DNA from: Thereva unica
Lineage: Eukaryota > Arthropoda > Insecta > Diptera > Therevidae
NCBI GenBank assembly: GCA_949987705.1
Contig: OX465282.1
Location: 80,092,070-80,156,069 of the forward strand
Direction: 5' to 3'
DNA length: 64,000 nt
How positions within the stretch are numbered: position 1 is the first letter of the stretch; every line of letters starts with the position of its first letter. The translations under genes and the position numbers were made by a program. The notes beneath the pieces are model-generated. The model saw nothing but the letters and a program-made list of their open reading frames with translations, searched no databases and was not told the origin of the DNA. Positions 9,872-19,730 of this stretch are shown in pieces.

Positions 9872-10207
9872 TTAAACAAATTCGCCTACATCACTATTGT
9901 CTTCTGATTGTGAATCAAAGCTTTCACTACATTTAATGTTTGGCACACTTATTAATTCCATCGCTTTTGGTGACAGAGATCGTAATTTACGCTTTGGAAG
10001 TTTGCGCAAACTATTAATAAAAGGATCTGATGTCACTAAAAGCCTAGATAAGACATCTTCCATGTTTTCTACTCTACCGCATTTTCTCGCAAATTGTAGC
10101 CTGTACCTTTTCACGTTTTTATTGCACGCTCCTTGGGCCTCTTCCGACATTTGGCCATCGGAAATGCGAGCGCCGTGAATTAAAATTTTGTGCACAGTAG
10201 TAGACAT
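9872..10207 (-). CDS. Hypothetical transposon-associated protein, 111 aa (copy 2)
   Basis: Its amino-acid sequence is identical to that of the ORF at 8263-8598. The nucleotide copies differ at a synonymous-looking site near 9944 (GGCACACTT versus GGTACACTT). Preservation of the frame in both copies reflects recent duplication rather than proven selection. Confidence 0.45.
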   Translation of the reverse strand: MSTTVHKILIHGARISDGQMSEEAQGACNKNVKRYRLQFARKCGRVENMEDVLSRLLVTSDPFINSLRKLPKRKLRSLSPKAMELISVPNIKCSESFDSQSEDNSDVGEFV

Positions 10208-10451
10208 AGACCCCCTTAAGAGTTGAAAAAATTAATTGTTTGCTGATAATACCTTTTGAACCAAATTTCAAACAAAAAGCAAAAAAAAATTTTTTTTATA
10301 TAAAGTTGTTTTTATTCTAGTAGGGGTAGTTTTAACCCCTTAAGGGTTGAAAATAATTTATTTTTGCCTGACAGTACGCCCACAATCGAATTTGAAGCAT
10401 AAACTTGAAAAAAAAAATTTGTTTATAATTTTTGCCATTTTTCGCCAATTT
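10203..10451. mobile_element. Long-TIR element fragment interrupted by the LINE
   Basis: Same sequence as 8600-8860. It ends at TTCGCCAATTT (10441-10451) and resumes at 14845 as AATTTAGGGGTACTTTC. In the complete relative at 51550-51580 the two parts are contiguous, which shows an AATTT target duplication at the LINE insertion. Confidence 0.8.
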
Positions 10452-10609
10452 ATTTATTTATTTATTTATTTATTCGCCAAACAAGGCACACTTAAACTAG
10501 GTATACATATATGTACTTAGAATTAAACATAGTGTATCTTTTATAATATAATATAATATTACTATAACTACTGATAGCTACTAAAAACCTACTATTGTCA
10601 GAGAAGGGG

Positions 10610-13441
10610 TTATGTTAGTAGGGATTTGAGTATTTTTTTATAGGATGCCTTGTTTAGGGAAGGGGAGAAAGAGGAGCTATGGCTATTAAAAACCATACAG
10701 CATCTGTTGACGGGCTCGTTCCTTGCATAATCGGTGCGGTGTGGATATTCCCTAAGTAGTTTAGTGTGTCGTGTGTGTCGAACTACATCATTGAATTTGA
10801 TTCTGTCCGACAGAAACTGCACTTTAAGCTTTCCACTTAGGACGTCAAAGGCAACGCAAGATATGAGCAGTTTCCTCCTGCTAGACAACGGCATGAGATC
10901 AAGCACTTTGAGCCTGTCCAAGTAGTGCGGCAGGGTTTGGTAGTCATGGGGGTTGTGTAGATGTCTCAGGGCAAAAAGAAGAAATCTCTTTTGAATGGAT
11001 TCGATCCTCCTACTGCTCACTTGGAATATAGGATCCCAGATAGGACACGCATAATCCAGGATAGGGCGGACTAAAGAACAGAAGAGTGTTTTTGTGACCC
11101 ATACATTACCAAATTCTTTGGCTCTCCTCTTAATGAAACCAAGAAGTTTGTTGGCTCTGGCAGTTATATTATCGTAGTGCAGGTTGAAATTGAGTTTTTT
11201 GTCTAGGACGACGCCTAGATCTACGATATGGTCAACCTGATTCAACATTATGCCATTGAGATAATAGTTATGGTTCTGTGTGTTTTTTAAGCGGGGGAAG
11301 GTAATTGCATCACATTTGCTGGTGTTAAGTTGCAGTTTGTTCATGGTGCACCAGTCGTGTAGGGCATTGAGCTTTGTCTGCAAGAAGGCAGCATCAGTTT
11401 GGGTCTTAATGACACTATAAATTTTGAGATCATCCGCGTAAAAGAGATGTGGAATATTTGCTAATTTATCGGAAAGATCGGAGATGAAAATATTGAAGAG
11501 AAGGGGACCGAGATGACTGCCCTGAGGAACGCCAGAGGTTACTTCGATCTCATTAGATAGAAATCCTTGGAGTCTGATAACTTGTGTTCTTCCGTTCAGA
11601 TATGATTTTAACCATTCCAGGGCAGAACCTGATATACCAAACTTTAATAGTTTTGCGATTAGGATGGCGTGGTCCACTCGATCGAAGGCCTTGCTGAAAT
11701 CAGTGTACACAGCATCCAATTGATGGCCGCTCTCCATACCGCATAACGATTCGAAGATAAGGACCATAAGGTTAGAAGTTGTTGAACGTCCTTTCCGAAA
11801 CCCATGTTGTTGTTCGTTTAGGTATGGATCGATAAGAGGCGCAATCCTGTCATGAACAAGTTTTTCAAAAAGCTTAGGAATTGATGATAAAATGGCAATG
11901 CCCCTATAGTTGTCTACCGAGTGCTTGTCACCGGATTTATAGATTGGCGTTAGGTAGGATTTCTTCCACAGCTTGGGAAACTTTCCTAACGATAAAGATT
12001 TGTTAAAGATGAGATAAAGAGGAAACGCGATATGTTGCGAGCAGCGCTGCAGGAAAATAGGAGGGAGATTGTCGGGACCATTACCTTTTTTGATATCAAG
12101 ATTGTTCAGACCCGCCATGATCTCATCAACAGAAAGGGATATACCATTTAAAAGGGAAGTGTGAGTGTGCGAGTCAGTTACATCGTGTGCTGTGCTGGAC
12201 AAGGGGCTATAAATTTCAGCAAACCTATCAGCAAACATGCTACAAATTACTTGGGGGCACGAGGTGTGGGCTCTACCATCCGTCATTGTTGTTGGGTAGC
12301 CTGAAGTCTTCCGTTTAATGTTAACGTAATCAAAGAATTTTTTAGGATCACTTATGATACTATCACCAACAGAATTAATATATGCAGAGTAGGCCTCACG
12401 AGACCTAACAGCAAATTCTGAGGCTAGTCTAATGTACTCGGAATTCAATCTCTCGTTTACAAATGTGTTATTTTTGATCATGTTGTATAATTTATTTCTT
12501 TGATTACGTAGGAATCTAGTATCTCTATCCAGCCATGGCTCCGACACTCTATCCCGTTTTTTAATTTTGGGTACATATTTGTCGATGATGTTGAAAATGA
12601 TAGAATAGAAGCATGAAACTAACACGTCAAGATCATTGCTAGTTAGCCTATGCTCCCAGTCGACTAGGGATAATTCGAAACCAATACTGGCCAGGTCCGC
12701 GTTCTTAAAATCGTAAACAAGTGCATTGTTATGTGATGTACGATGCTTGGGGATTGATGAATTAAATTCGAGGATCCACGCGGAGTGGTGGATGGAGTTC
12801 GAAAATAGGTTTTCCTCATCGGAAACGAGTAGAGTATTCACTTCCTCGTGCGAATTGGTGAAGATCAGGTCTAGCCATTTACCACAAGAATTTGGTTGCC
12901 CGATAATTTGGTGAAGATCATTGCCGTAAAGAGTGTCGATAAATTTTATATCGACGTCATTAGTTGCATTAATAGGAAGTAATTTATTATCTTCCTCGTA
13001 GGGGATAAAAGAAATATTTGGTCGATTGAAATCACCGAGGATAAATATCACATCATTACCGCAGAGTGTATCGTTAACTTCCTCCACTGTATGCAATAGA
13101 TCGTCATAGTTGGATTCGTCGGAATTGGGGGGGATATAGAACGAACCGATGAACATATTCTTCAGGTCGGATTTGATTCTTATGAAGACGTGTTCATAGG
13201 ATTTTGAACAATTGGTTGTGATTAATTCACTATTTAAAAAGTCTTTTACAGCTATAAGGACTCCACCCCCTCTGGTGAGACCAGTGGAACTGTAGTCTCT
13301 ATCGCACCTGTGGATAGTCCAGCTGCTGTCCAAGATCTCTTCATTTAGGAATGTACTATTCAACCATGTTTCGGTTAGTACAAGTACATTATAGCGACAT
13401 GATTTAGAGTCAATGTAGAGGTTATTAAGTTTGGTTCTCAT
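10610..13441 (-). CDS. LINE ORF2: endonuclease and reverse transcriptase, 943 aa
   Basis: An apurinic-like endonuclease (EEP fold) nicks the target, and the RT primes on the nick. The endonuclease occupies about residues 1-220: VLVLTETWL (catalytic E), then GSFYIPPNS, FILGDFNRP (D and N) and a C-terminal SIHHSAWILEF (H). The RT follows at about 400-760: NYRGIAILSSIPKLFEKLV, QHGFRKGRSTTSNL, YTDFSKAFDRVDH, GVPQGSHLGPLLFNIFISDL and the catalytic FYADD. A C-terminal LINE domain of about 170 residues closes the protein. The first ATG (13441) lies inside the first endonuclease motif (NCSG-M-RTK), and the frame continues upstream without a stop to the ORF1 terminator, so initiation or readthrough must occur earlier. 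It is potentially active. Confidence 0.92.
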   Translation of the reverse strand: MRTKLNNLYIDSKSCRYNVLVLTETWLNSTFLNEEILDSSWTIHRCDRDYSSTGLTRGGGVLIAVKDFLNSELITTNCSKSYEHVFIRIKSDLKNMFIGSFYIPPNSDESNYDDLLHTVEEVNDTLCGNDVIFILGDFNRPNISFIPYEEDNKLLPINATNDVDIKFIDTLYGNDLHQIIGQPNSCGKWLDLIFTNSHEEVNTLLVSDEENLFSNSIHHSAWILEFNSSIPKHRTSHNNALVYDFKNADLASIGFELSLVDWEHRLTSNDLDVLVSCFYSIIFNIIDKYVPKIKKRDRVSEPWLDRDTRFLRNQRNKLYNMIKNNTFVNERLNSEYIRLASEFAVRSREAYSAYINSVGDSIISDPKKFFDYVNIKRKTSGYPTTMTDGRAHTSCPQVICSMFADRFAEIYSPLSSTAHDVTDSHTHTSLLNGISLSVDEIMAGLNNLDIKKGNGPDNLPPIFLQRCSQHIAFPLYLIFNKSLSLGKFPKLWKKSYLTPIYKSGDKHSVDNYRGIAILSSIPKLFEKLVHDRIAPLIDPYLNEQQHGFRKGRSTTSNLMVLIFESLCGMESGHQLDAVYTDFSKAFDRVDHAILIAKLLKFGISGSALEWLKSYLNGRTQVIRLQGFLSNEIEVTSGVPQGSHLGPLLFNIFISDLSDKLANIPHLFYADDLKIYSVIKTQTDAAFLQTKLNALHDWCTMNKLQLNTSKCDAITFPRLKNTQNHNYYLNGIMLNQVDHIVDLGVVLDKKLNFNLHYDNITARANKLLGFIKRRAKEFGNVWVTKTLFCSLVRPILDYACPIWDPIFQVSSRRIESIQKRFLLFALRHLHNPHDYQTLPHYLDRLKVLDLMPLSSRRKLLISCVAFDVLSGKLKVQFLSDRIKFNDVVRHTRHTKLLREYPHRTDYARNEPVNRCCMVFNSHSSSFSPSLNKASYKKILKSLLT

Positions 13442-13537
13442 ACCACTACAATTGTGGTAAAAGATTCTTACAACCTCGGGTGGGCTAGGTTTGGGAAGAA
13501 GAGATTGGGTGGGATAGGCAGTTGGGGAAGTAACTAG

Positions 13538-14809
13538 TTAAGGGCGGTAATATCTGTTCATCTCATCACGGCTTTTTTGCAGCTGGGACACATGTATTGA
13601 TCTTACATGAGCGGCATAAGCGGAGAGATCCTTGGTAACTTGATGAGGATTGATTTGATAATGCTCAAGGTACCTAGTGTACAATTCGAGCAGGGCACTA
13701 TGATCCGTAGGAAGACCTTCTTGTTGGAGCGAGACAATGAGGCTGGTCCTGGTTTTACCATATATACAGGTAGAGTCAGGTTTGTTATGCATGTACGCTA
13801 GAAACAGCCTTACATTGTCAAAGACATTCCTTTCTCTTAACCGTGATAACAAATATCGACTATCGGATGAGTCGGCTGAAATCAAGGTATTTTTTACAAC
13901 CGGGGGTTGTAACGGGTTTAAGAAAGGAGGTTTCAAGGGGATGTTGTTGGCGCGGCTTACAGAAGAATCAACTGATTTCTGTGTGTCATTAGGAACCTCA
14001 TTAATGTCAGCATAGGAACGACCTCCGACAATGATGTGGCTTCGAGAAAAGTTAGAGTAGGGATTTTGAATTTTAGTTGTTGTTGTTGCGTTAAGTGTTA
14101 GCGGGATAGGTCTGTTCAGGCTCGGAACTGAGTTAGACGCAGTTGGAATGGTGTTAGTATTCGTTCTATTGTAATTGGTTATATTTCGAATTGGGTTAAT
14201 AGTAGAGTGGGGTGGGTTTAACGTGTTAGTGGGAGGGGTGGGTTTCTGATAAAAGTGACGTGGATTATTTACTATTTTAGGGCTAGAACTATTTATTCTA
14301 CTACTTAACCTATGGCTGTGATGTCTCATGGCAGGATTATTCCGCCTGGATACGCCCATTGTGGCTACTCCTTCACGTCTACTGGCGATAGATGCTTGTT
14401 CTTTCCAACGGCTGATCGATAAATTCTTCCACTTGAAGACATCAGATTCGCAGTTTAGAAGTAGCCACTCATATTTGGTCGGCATGAGCAGCTTGAAGTT
14501 AACGGCTTTCCTGTTTTTACTATGGGAAACAATCTCACATTTTGTAATGGGGATTGAGAAGTTCTTGGCGAAGAACTTGTAAACCCAAGGTACATCTGCT
14601 TCTGGCAGGGCGCCTTTGAGGAAGTAGGCTGTTACTCCATTAGGCACCGAAGTACTAAATTTTTTTAACGTACTTCGAGATTGCTTTACCACTTTCTTTT
14701 TGTTCGTTGATTTCGCCTTGTTTGCATTTAATTTTTTCAGGCGATTGTCCCATTCTTCTTGTGACCAGTTGGTCCCGAATTTAAATATATATTGAGGAGG
14801 CAAGTACAT
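13538..14809 (-). CDS. LINE ORF1 Gag-like protein
   Basis: Nucleic-acid binding protein by position (first ORF of a two-ORF LINE). No CCHC knuckle or RRM is obvious. It has a basic N-terminal third (NANKAKSTNKKKVVKQSRS), a compact region around VTAYFLKGALPEADVPWVYKFFAKNF followed by a WKNLSISRWK motif, and a serine/asparagine/proline-rich middle. Start chosen at the ATG 14807-14809 (MYLPPQYIF); the frame is open 18 codons further but would begin with TTG inside the flanking long-TIR element. It ends with TAA at 13538-13540, followed by CTA, and ORF2 is in the same frame. Confidence 0.8.
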   Translation of the reverse strand: MYLPPQYIFKFGTNWSQEEWDNRLKKLNANKAKSTNKKKVVKQSRSTLKKFSTSVPNGVTAYFLKGALPEADVPWVYKFFAKNFSIPITKCEIVSHSKNRKAVNFKLLMPTKYEWLLLNCESDVFKWKNLSISRWKEQASIASRREGVATMGVSRRNNPAMRHHSHRLSSRINSSSPKIVNNPRHFYQKPTPPTNTLNPPHSTINPIRNITNYNRTNTNTIPTASNSVPSLNRPIPLTLNATTTTKIQNPYSNFSRSHIIVGGRSYADINEVPNDTQKSVDSSVSRANNIPLKPPFLNPLQPPVVKNTLISADSSDSRYLLSRLRERNVFDNVRLFLAYMHNKPDSTCIYGKTRTSLIVSLQQEGLPTDHSALLELYTRYLEHYQINPHQVTKDLSAYAAHVRSIHVSQLQKSRDEMNRYYRP

Positions 14810-14849
14810 CGGTGGTAAGGTGTGAGATGAGCTTGAAGGCGATGAATTT

Positions 14850-15153
14850 AGGGGTACTTTCAACCCTTAAAGACTACCCCTTATCATAAAGTCCGCCTTA
14901 ATTTAGTACAAATCAACCACCTTCGCAAATAAATATTAAAAAAAGTGCATTTCATCGCATTAGTTTTCATTATTACTGAAATAATCGCGAAAACCCCTAA
15001 AAAGGTGTGCTTTTTGCATTTTTAGGGGTGACGCCCTAATTTTAGGACCGCGGGACCTCGATTTTCGTGATCAGCGACCCCAAAAACGTTTAGGGTTCGA
15101 TTTTCTTAATGGTGTTATTTTGAAACACCATAACGCGCGTTTTGAATGGACTA
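14850..15153. mobile_element. Right terminal arm of a long-TIR element
   Basis: AGGGGTACTTTCAACCC through CGCGTTTTGAATGGACTA matches the right arm of the element at 50072-51860. It ends at GAATGGACTA (15144-15153). The matching left end (TAGTCCATTC) is absent at this locus; the left half was probably lost before or during formation of the tandem duplication. Confidence 0.8.
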
Positions 15154-15687
15154 GAATAGGACGCTCAAAACTAGCAAATATGTAGTATATCGTGAATAGA
15201 ATGACATGGAGCAAGCAGGAGCAGCTGATTTTTTTATATGTTTTGCAGAGATGATTAATAAACAATCACACGCGTATTTCATAGTGGAAGTCGGTGGAAG
15301 TTTGTACTTAGCCATCAATTTATAAGCCGAATCGTTATTCAAATCACCACAATTTACTACATATTTGATCGCAAATAAACAATACAATTATTTATTTATG
15401 TTCATTTCATTAACACAGTATAATTGTACTTACTCTCTGGAGAAGAATCCATTTTACACAATAGAAAATGGGTTAACGTATTACTATTTACACGCAAAAA
15501 CGTAACACGTGCTTTTGCTCGGAAAGAAGGCGGTGCGTTTGGCGTGTTCGCGGCTCACTTTCCAAATGGAATACAAAAGAGAATTTGAACATCTGCCTCT
15601 TGCCAAGGGCCTTGAAATACTCCAGGGGGGTCACTATACCTAACCCACGCGAAAAAAGTACCTAAATAAAAACTTTCGTTTTGGTAC
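15154..15687. other. No gene; interior of the large TIR element
   Basis: Short open frames here have no family features. The sequence lies between the long-TIR arm and the right TIR (15688). Confidence 0.5.
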
Positions 15688-15727
15688 TTTTGTCCAGGTT
15701 TTGGGGATTTCAGACCACTGTGGGCCG

Positions 15728-16505
15728 GTTCGTGTATGGCGAAAACGAAAAATTTTTTTCGTCTCGGGTTCACGTAGGTCGAAAAAATTGAAAAATTTCG
15801 TCTGAAGCCGACGAAAGGCAGTCGAAAGGTCTTGGGTTATCGAGTTCTTGCATTATTATGAGTAATAATTTTCAAATATTAAGTTAAACTTTTATAAATT
15901 TCATATGGTAATAATTTTTTAAAATTGTAAACCTTAATAGCACAAGCACAAGATTTAAAAAAAAAGTTCCATTCAAAAAATGTATTCTTTACAAAAATAT
16001 TTTTTATGTTATTTTATTCCATCAACACAAAACAAGATTTATCTAAGATTTATTTTTTGTTTACAAACTCAAAAAATGTATTCTTCGCAGAAATGTTTTT
16101 ATTTTTATTTTATTGTTGTTGTTGTTCATTGTTAACTAGCAAGGGCTAGTGTACCCTATAAGGGTCCCTTAATGATCCGAGCCTTGCAGCTTAGTTAACC
16201 ACGAATCTTTGATGTGAATTTTTATTTTATTCAATCACAACACAAAACAAGATGTAATTTAAAAAAAACACTGCTTGTTTATTCAAAAGAACAACAATAA
16301 TACTTGAGCTATGATGACAGTTTGTTCATAAAGTTATCTTTTTACAGCGGTTATTGTAACATTTTTCGTATTTGAATATTGTGGTTTCTTTCGAGGGCAC
16401 GAAAATTTTTCTTTCGACCTAAGCGAAAGCTAAAATTTTTGTCGACAAAATTTTTCGACTTCAAATTTTTTTCGACCGACTATCGTCTATATATATATAT
16501 ATATA
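15728..16505. other. No gene; AT-rich with inverted GGTCGAAAA motifs and a SINE-like scrap
   Basis: GTAGGTCGAAAAAATTG at 15774-15790 and the inverse CTTTCGACCTAAG at 16411-16423 suggest the arms of a decayed inverted-repeat element. At 16105-16205 the minus strand ends in AACAACAACAACAATAAAA, like the tail of a retroposed LINE or SINE piece. Confidence 0.35.
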
Positions 16506-17764
16506 TGGGTGTTTCCATCAAATTAGGGCGACTTTTGAAAGTAATTTGTCTTCATAATATTTAAGATGCTATTGCATTTCCTAATAGTGGATATAATACG
16601 TGATTAATTTGTTTTGTCATACCTAAAGGGGCCAGTCACTTTAGGTAGAATTTTATGAGAAATTTTGAGTTTTGCGAATTCTACGGACTGACTGTTATGA
16701 TTAACAATGGACGTTGGTGGGTTGAAACCTCAACGTTTACAGTTTTAGATAGGTGGGAGTATTCTGCGTAGATTGCTGCCTTATTCATGAAAATATCTAA
16801 TAGGGTTACCAAAATACAGAGTAATATGTAAACTTCTACCAAAAAAGTTTCAAAAAGGCCCTAGCGGCTAAACCGTTATGATTCTCCCGCCCCCACCTAT
16901 ACGATTTTTTGTTCGTATATCCAAGAGCAATCCGCAGCCAGGCGTTTTGGCATTTTCACTGATACACCCTGTATAATTATAAGTGAACGTCAGCCCCTGA
17001 CCACTCTCGTCAGTCCCTAGCAGCATTAACAGCTAGGGACTGACGGTCTAGGGACTGACGATTCTGAGTAAAACTTAAAAAAAAAATACTGCTCGACCAC
17101 TATATTACGATATCTAACACTATCTACCGAACAAGGCCGATAAACCACTTGTAAATATTAATTAATTAATGTCAATTTCCTATTATTAAACTATAAAATT
17201 ACTTGGCTAGGGACTGACGAAGTGACTGGATCAGCACTACTTGGCACAGCAAATCTCGCCTCTACACTCATTTACAAAACGGCAGCTGCCAAAGGAGTGC
17301 AGTCTGTAGATAATTTCATCTCTTTCTTTAAAATCAACTGAATTACATTCCCTCTACACCCACATAATACCGCGAAATTTTAAAATCCGTTAATGGCTAG
17401 GGACTGACGATTAAAATTGAGGACACTAATTCCGACCTTAGAAAACAAATAAAAATGATGAAATTAGTTGTAAATACTTTAATATTGAAAAATTGTAAAG
17501 AAAATTAAAGTATAGTTTAAATTTTTTCCGAAATATGGATGCCCAAACGCAAAATTTCAGTGCACGGACATGGCTAGGGACTGACGTTTGGGGTCATTAA
17601 ATATGATTTCAAGAGTATAATGTATTATTATTTTAAACAAAATTTGAGGAATAAATACAAAATAGTTTGATTTGTTACTTAACAATCTTAAAATAAAATA
17701 ATATTAATTATATCAAGCGGGGAGTGCCGCGGACACAGAGTTGCCGGATTTTTGTGGAAACACC

Positions 17765-17766
<2 letters not shown>
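16506..17766. mobile_element. TIR element E1 (TGGGTGTTTCCA ends), 1261 bp
   Basis: TGGGTGTTTCCA at 16506 and its inverse TGGAAACACCCA at 17755-17766 define the ends. The left end is preceded by (TA)n; the right end is followed by CA then (TA)n. Unlike E2, E4 and E6 the interior is not a palindrome. It contains no transposase. Its interior carries a reiterated 13-mer, described separately. Confidence 0.7.
17008..17586. repeat. Reiterated 13-mer CTAGGGACTGACG in E1
   Basis: Exact copies start at 17033, 17048, 17207, 17397 and 17574, plus one inverted copy at 17008-17020 that can form a 13-bp hairpin with 17033-17045 (12-nt loop). A degenerate copy (11 of 13) starts at 16681. Spacings of 174, 190 and 177 bp, and 352 bp to the degenerate copy, are close to multiples of about 176. 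Sequence between copies is not obviously repeated. Confidence 0.9.

Positions 17767-17846
<80 letters not shown>
17767..17846. repeat. (TA)n microsatellite
   Basis: About 38 TA units between E1 and E2. Frames through it give tyrosine-isoleucine runs only. Confidence 0.98.
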
Positions 17847-17849
<3 letters not shown>

Positions 17850-19202
17850 GTAATGCCACGTCAATTCGGACAAAAAAATGACGACTATTTTTTATATCGG
17901 TAAACGTATTTTATTTCGTTAGTTCTAATCCCAAATCTACCAGAAATAACGTTGTTTTAATGAAATTGTCGTGTTAACGCTGGAAATTAATTAATAACAA
18001 ATTATATCAAAAATCGCGGTTTTATTCAAACTAAATTTACTAAATGGCTTAAATTTAATGTTTTACATCGAAATTCATTAGGGAAAAAATATTTTCTACT
18101 TCTAGGGGATGTGTTTTGATAGACTGATACGATTATAAAATGTAATTACAAAACTATTTGTTTTTATTAGCTATTCAGTCACAATTTTGTCACAATTTAG
18201 TCACAAACTTCAAACATCAATTTCTCAAAAACGCCCTCACCGATCTTGACGTTATTAGCGTCAAATTAAAGGGAAACGTTTATATTTTAACATATAAAAA
18301 ATCCACGGTATTGTTTTTTGATTTTTTAAAAATAGCGCAATTTAAAATATGCGTTCTTTAAAATAAGAGATTGCCCCCCTAAAACCCCCCCCATATGCAC
18401 TACACCCATGTCCTAATTACGCAATTAGCTTACTTACCTGTAATAATTCGTAATTAATCCAAAAAAACTCATTACAGCCCGCCTGGGGGCTCAGTACATC
18501 AATTTACAGGTGTTTTTTAGTACGCACTAAAAGAGGCTCCGGCGGCCCCAAAAATGGTCGTAGGGGGTCGTACACCCCTCAAAACTTTCGTAACAGTCCC
18601 TACTATCCGTAAAAAATAACAGAAAAATCATTATTTGCTCCTAAGGGGGTCCTGGGGGACCTAAAATGCTGCAAAAAATAAAAGCTAATTTTAAAGAACG
18701 CATATTTTAATTTGCGCTATTTTAAAAAAATCAAAAAACAATACCGTGGATTTTTTATATGTTAAAATATAAACGTTTCCCTTTAATTTGACGCTAATAA
18801 CGTCAAGATCGGTGAGGGTGTTTTTGAGAAATTGATGTTTGAAGTTTGTGACTAAATTGTGACTAAATTGTGACTGAATAGCTAATAAAAACAAATAGTT
18901 TTGTAATTACATTTTATAATCGTATCAGTCTATCAAAACACATCCCCTAGAAGTAGAAAATATTTTTTCCCTAAAGAATTTGGATGTAAAACATTAAATT
19001 TAAGCCATTTAGTAAATTTAGTTTGAATAAAACCTCGATTTTTGATATAATTTGTTATTAATTAATTTCCAGCGTTAACACGACAATTTCGTTAAAACAA
19101 CGTTATTTCTGGTAGATTTGGGATTAGAACTAACGAAAAAAAATACGTTTACCGATTTAAAAAATAGTCGTCATTTTTTTGTCCGATTTGACGTGGAATT
19201 AC

Positions 19203-19205
<3 letters not shown>
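17847..19205. mobile_element. Foldback element E2 (TGGGTAATGCCACG ends), 1359 bp
   Basis: The ends are TGGGTAATGCCACGTCAA and the near-inverse TTGACGTGGAATTACCCA, within TA tracts on both sides. Arms of about 515 bp are nearly identical inverted copies around a 330-bp centre (18362-18690). Each arm carries the same 67-aa frame (18158-18361 plus; 18691-18894 minus) by symmetry. No transposase. Confidence 0.88.

Positions 19206-19235
<30 letters not shown>
19206..19235. repeat. (TA)n microsatellite
   Basis: A 30-bp TA tract shared as the target of E2 and E3. Confidence 0.97.
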
Positions 19236-19238
<3 letters not shown>

Positions 19239-19730
19239 GTAATTCTTTTACAAACCGAACACTTTCTGACCGACCCCTCTTCGATTTGTCTGAAACTTTT
19301 TTTACGGGTTCTATATCGAAAAATAAGATATACGTGTCCGAGGATTTTCCCATTTTTTATTTTTATTTTTTTTTACGGGGGGTGGAAAATTCGAGATTTT
19401 CGTGATTTTTGGATTGAAGGCCTATTTTCAAAAATTCATAACTCCGGTTCTATTTGAGCTAGAAAAAACATTTTTTTTTAAATTAAAGGTAAAAGAGGGA
19501 ATTTTAAGGAAAAAAAATATTTCAAGAAAATTTATGACAATTTTTCCATTGTTATTAGCAATTTAAATGTTAAAATCGATATTTAACAATGTTCCCCACC
19601 TCGTAGCACTTTTTAAATATAACCATTGTATTCTACGTTAAATTTTACATTGAAAATGCTTTTTTAAAAAATGGAGAAAATATGGTTTCTATTGGAGAAA
19701 ACCCAAATAAACAAGCGCGACATGTTTGTT

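Larger units (their letters stand above)
9427..11035. repeat. Tandem segmental duplication, right copy
   Basis: This is the second copy of the 1609-bp block at 7818-9426. Here the LINE continues past 11035 into its full length, so this copy keeps the ancestral right junction. Confidence 0.9.
10452..14849 (-). mobile_element. Full-length LINE, Jockey/CR1-like, (AAAT)n tail
   Basis: A non-LTR retrotransposon of about 4.4 kb. On the minus strand it runs from about 14849 to a (AAAT)n tail at 10452-10474. It carries ORF1 and ORF2, both free of internal stops. The insertion site is defined by the split long-TIR element, with AATTT on both sides. The 3' tetranucleotide tail replaces poly(A). Its clade (Jockey, CR1 or relative) was judged from endonuclease and RT wording only. 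Confidence 0.88.
7616..15727. mobile_element. Large TIR element, 8.1 kb, heavily invaded
   Basis: The 35-bp string beginning CACAGTGGTCTGAAATCCCC at 7621-7655 has an exact inverted match at 15688-15722, with GGCC bordering both. These are convincing terminal inverted repeats. Between them lie a 121-bp satellite, a 111-aa ORF in duplicate, part of a long-TIR element and a LINE. No transposase is recognisable. No matching target duplication was resolved, so the superfamily is not assigned. Confidence 0.7.

Noticed and set aside
17688..17873. ORFs rich in tyrosine-isoleucine repeats (also at 19118, 21987, 29637, 29704, 31000, 31650)
   Set aside because: They are translations of (TA)n microsatellites.
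18158..18894. Mirrored 67-aa ORFs in E2 as a gene pair
   Set aside because: They are the same sequence in two inverted arms; no domain and no codon signature.
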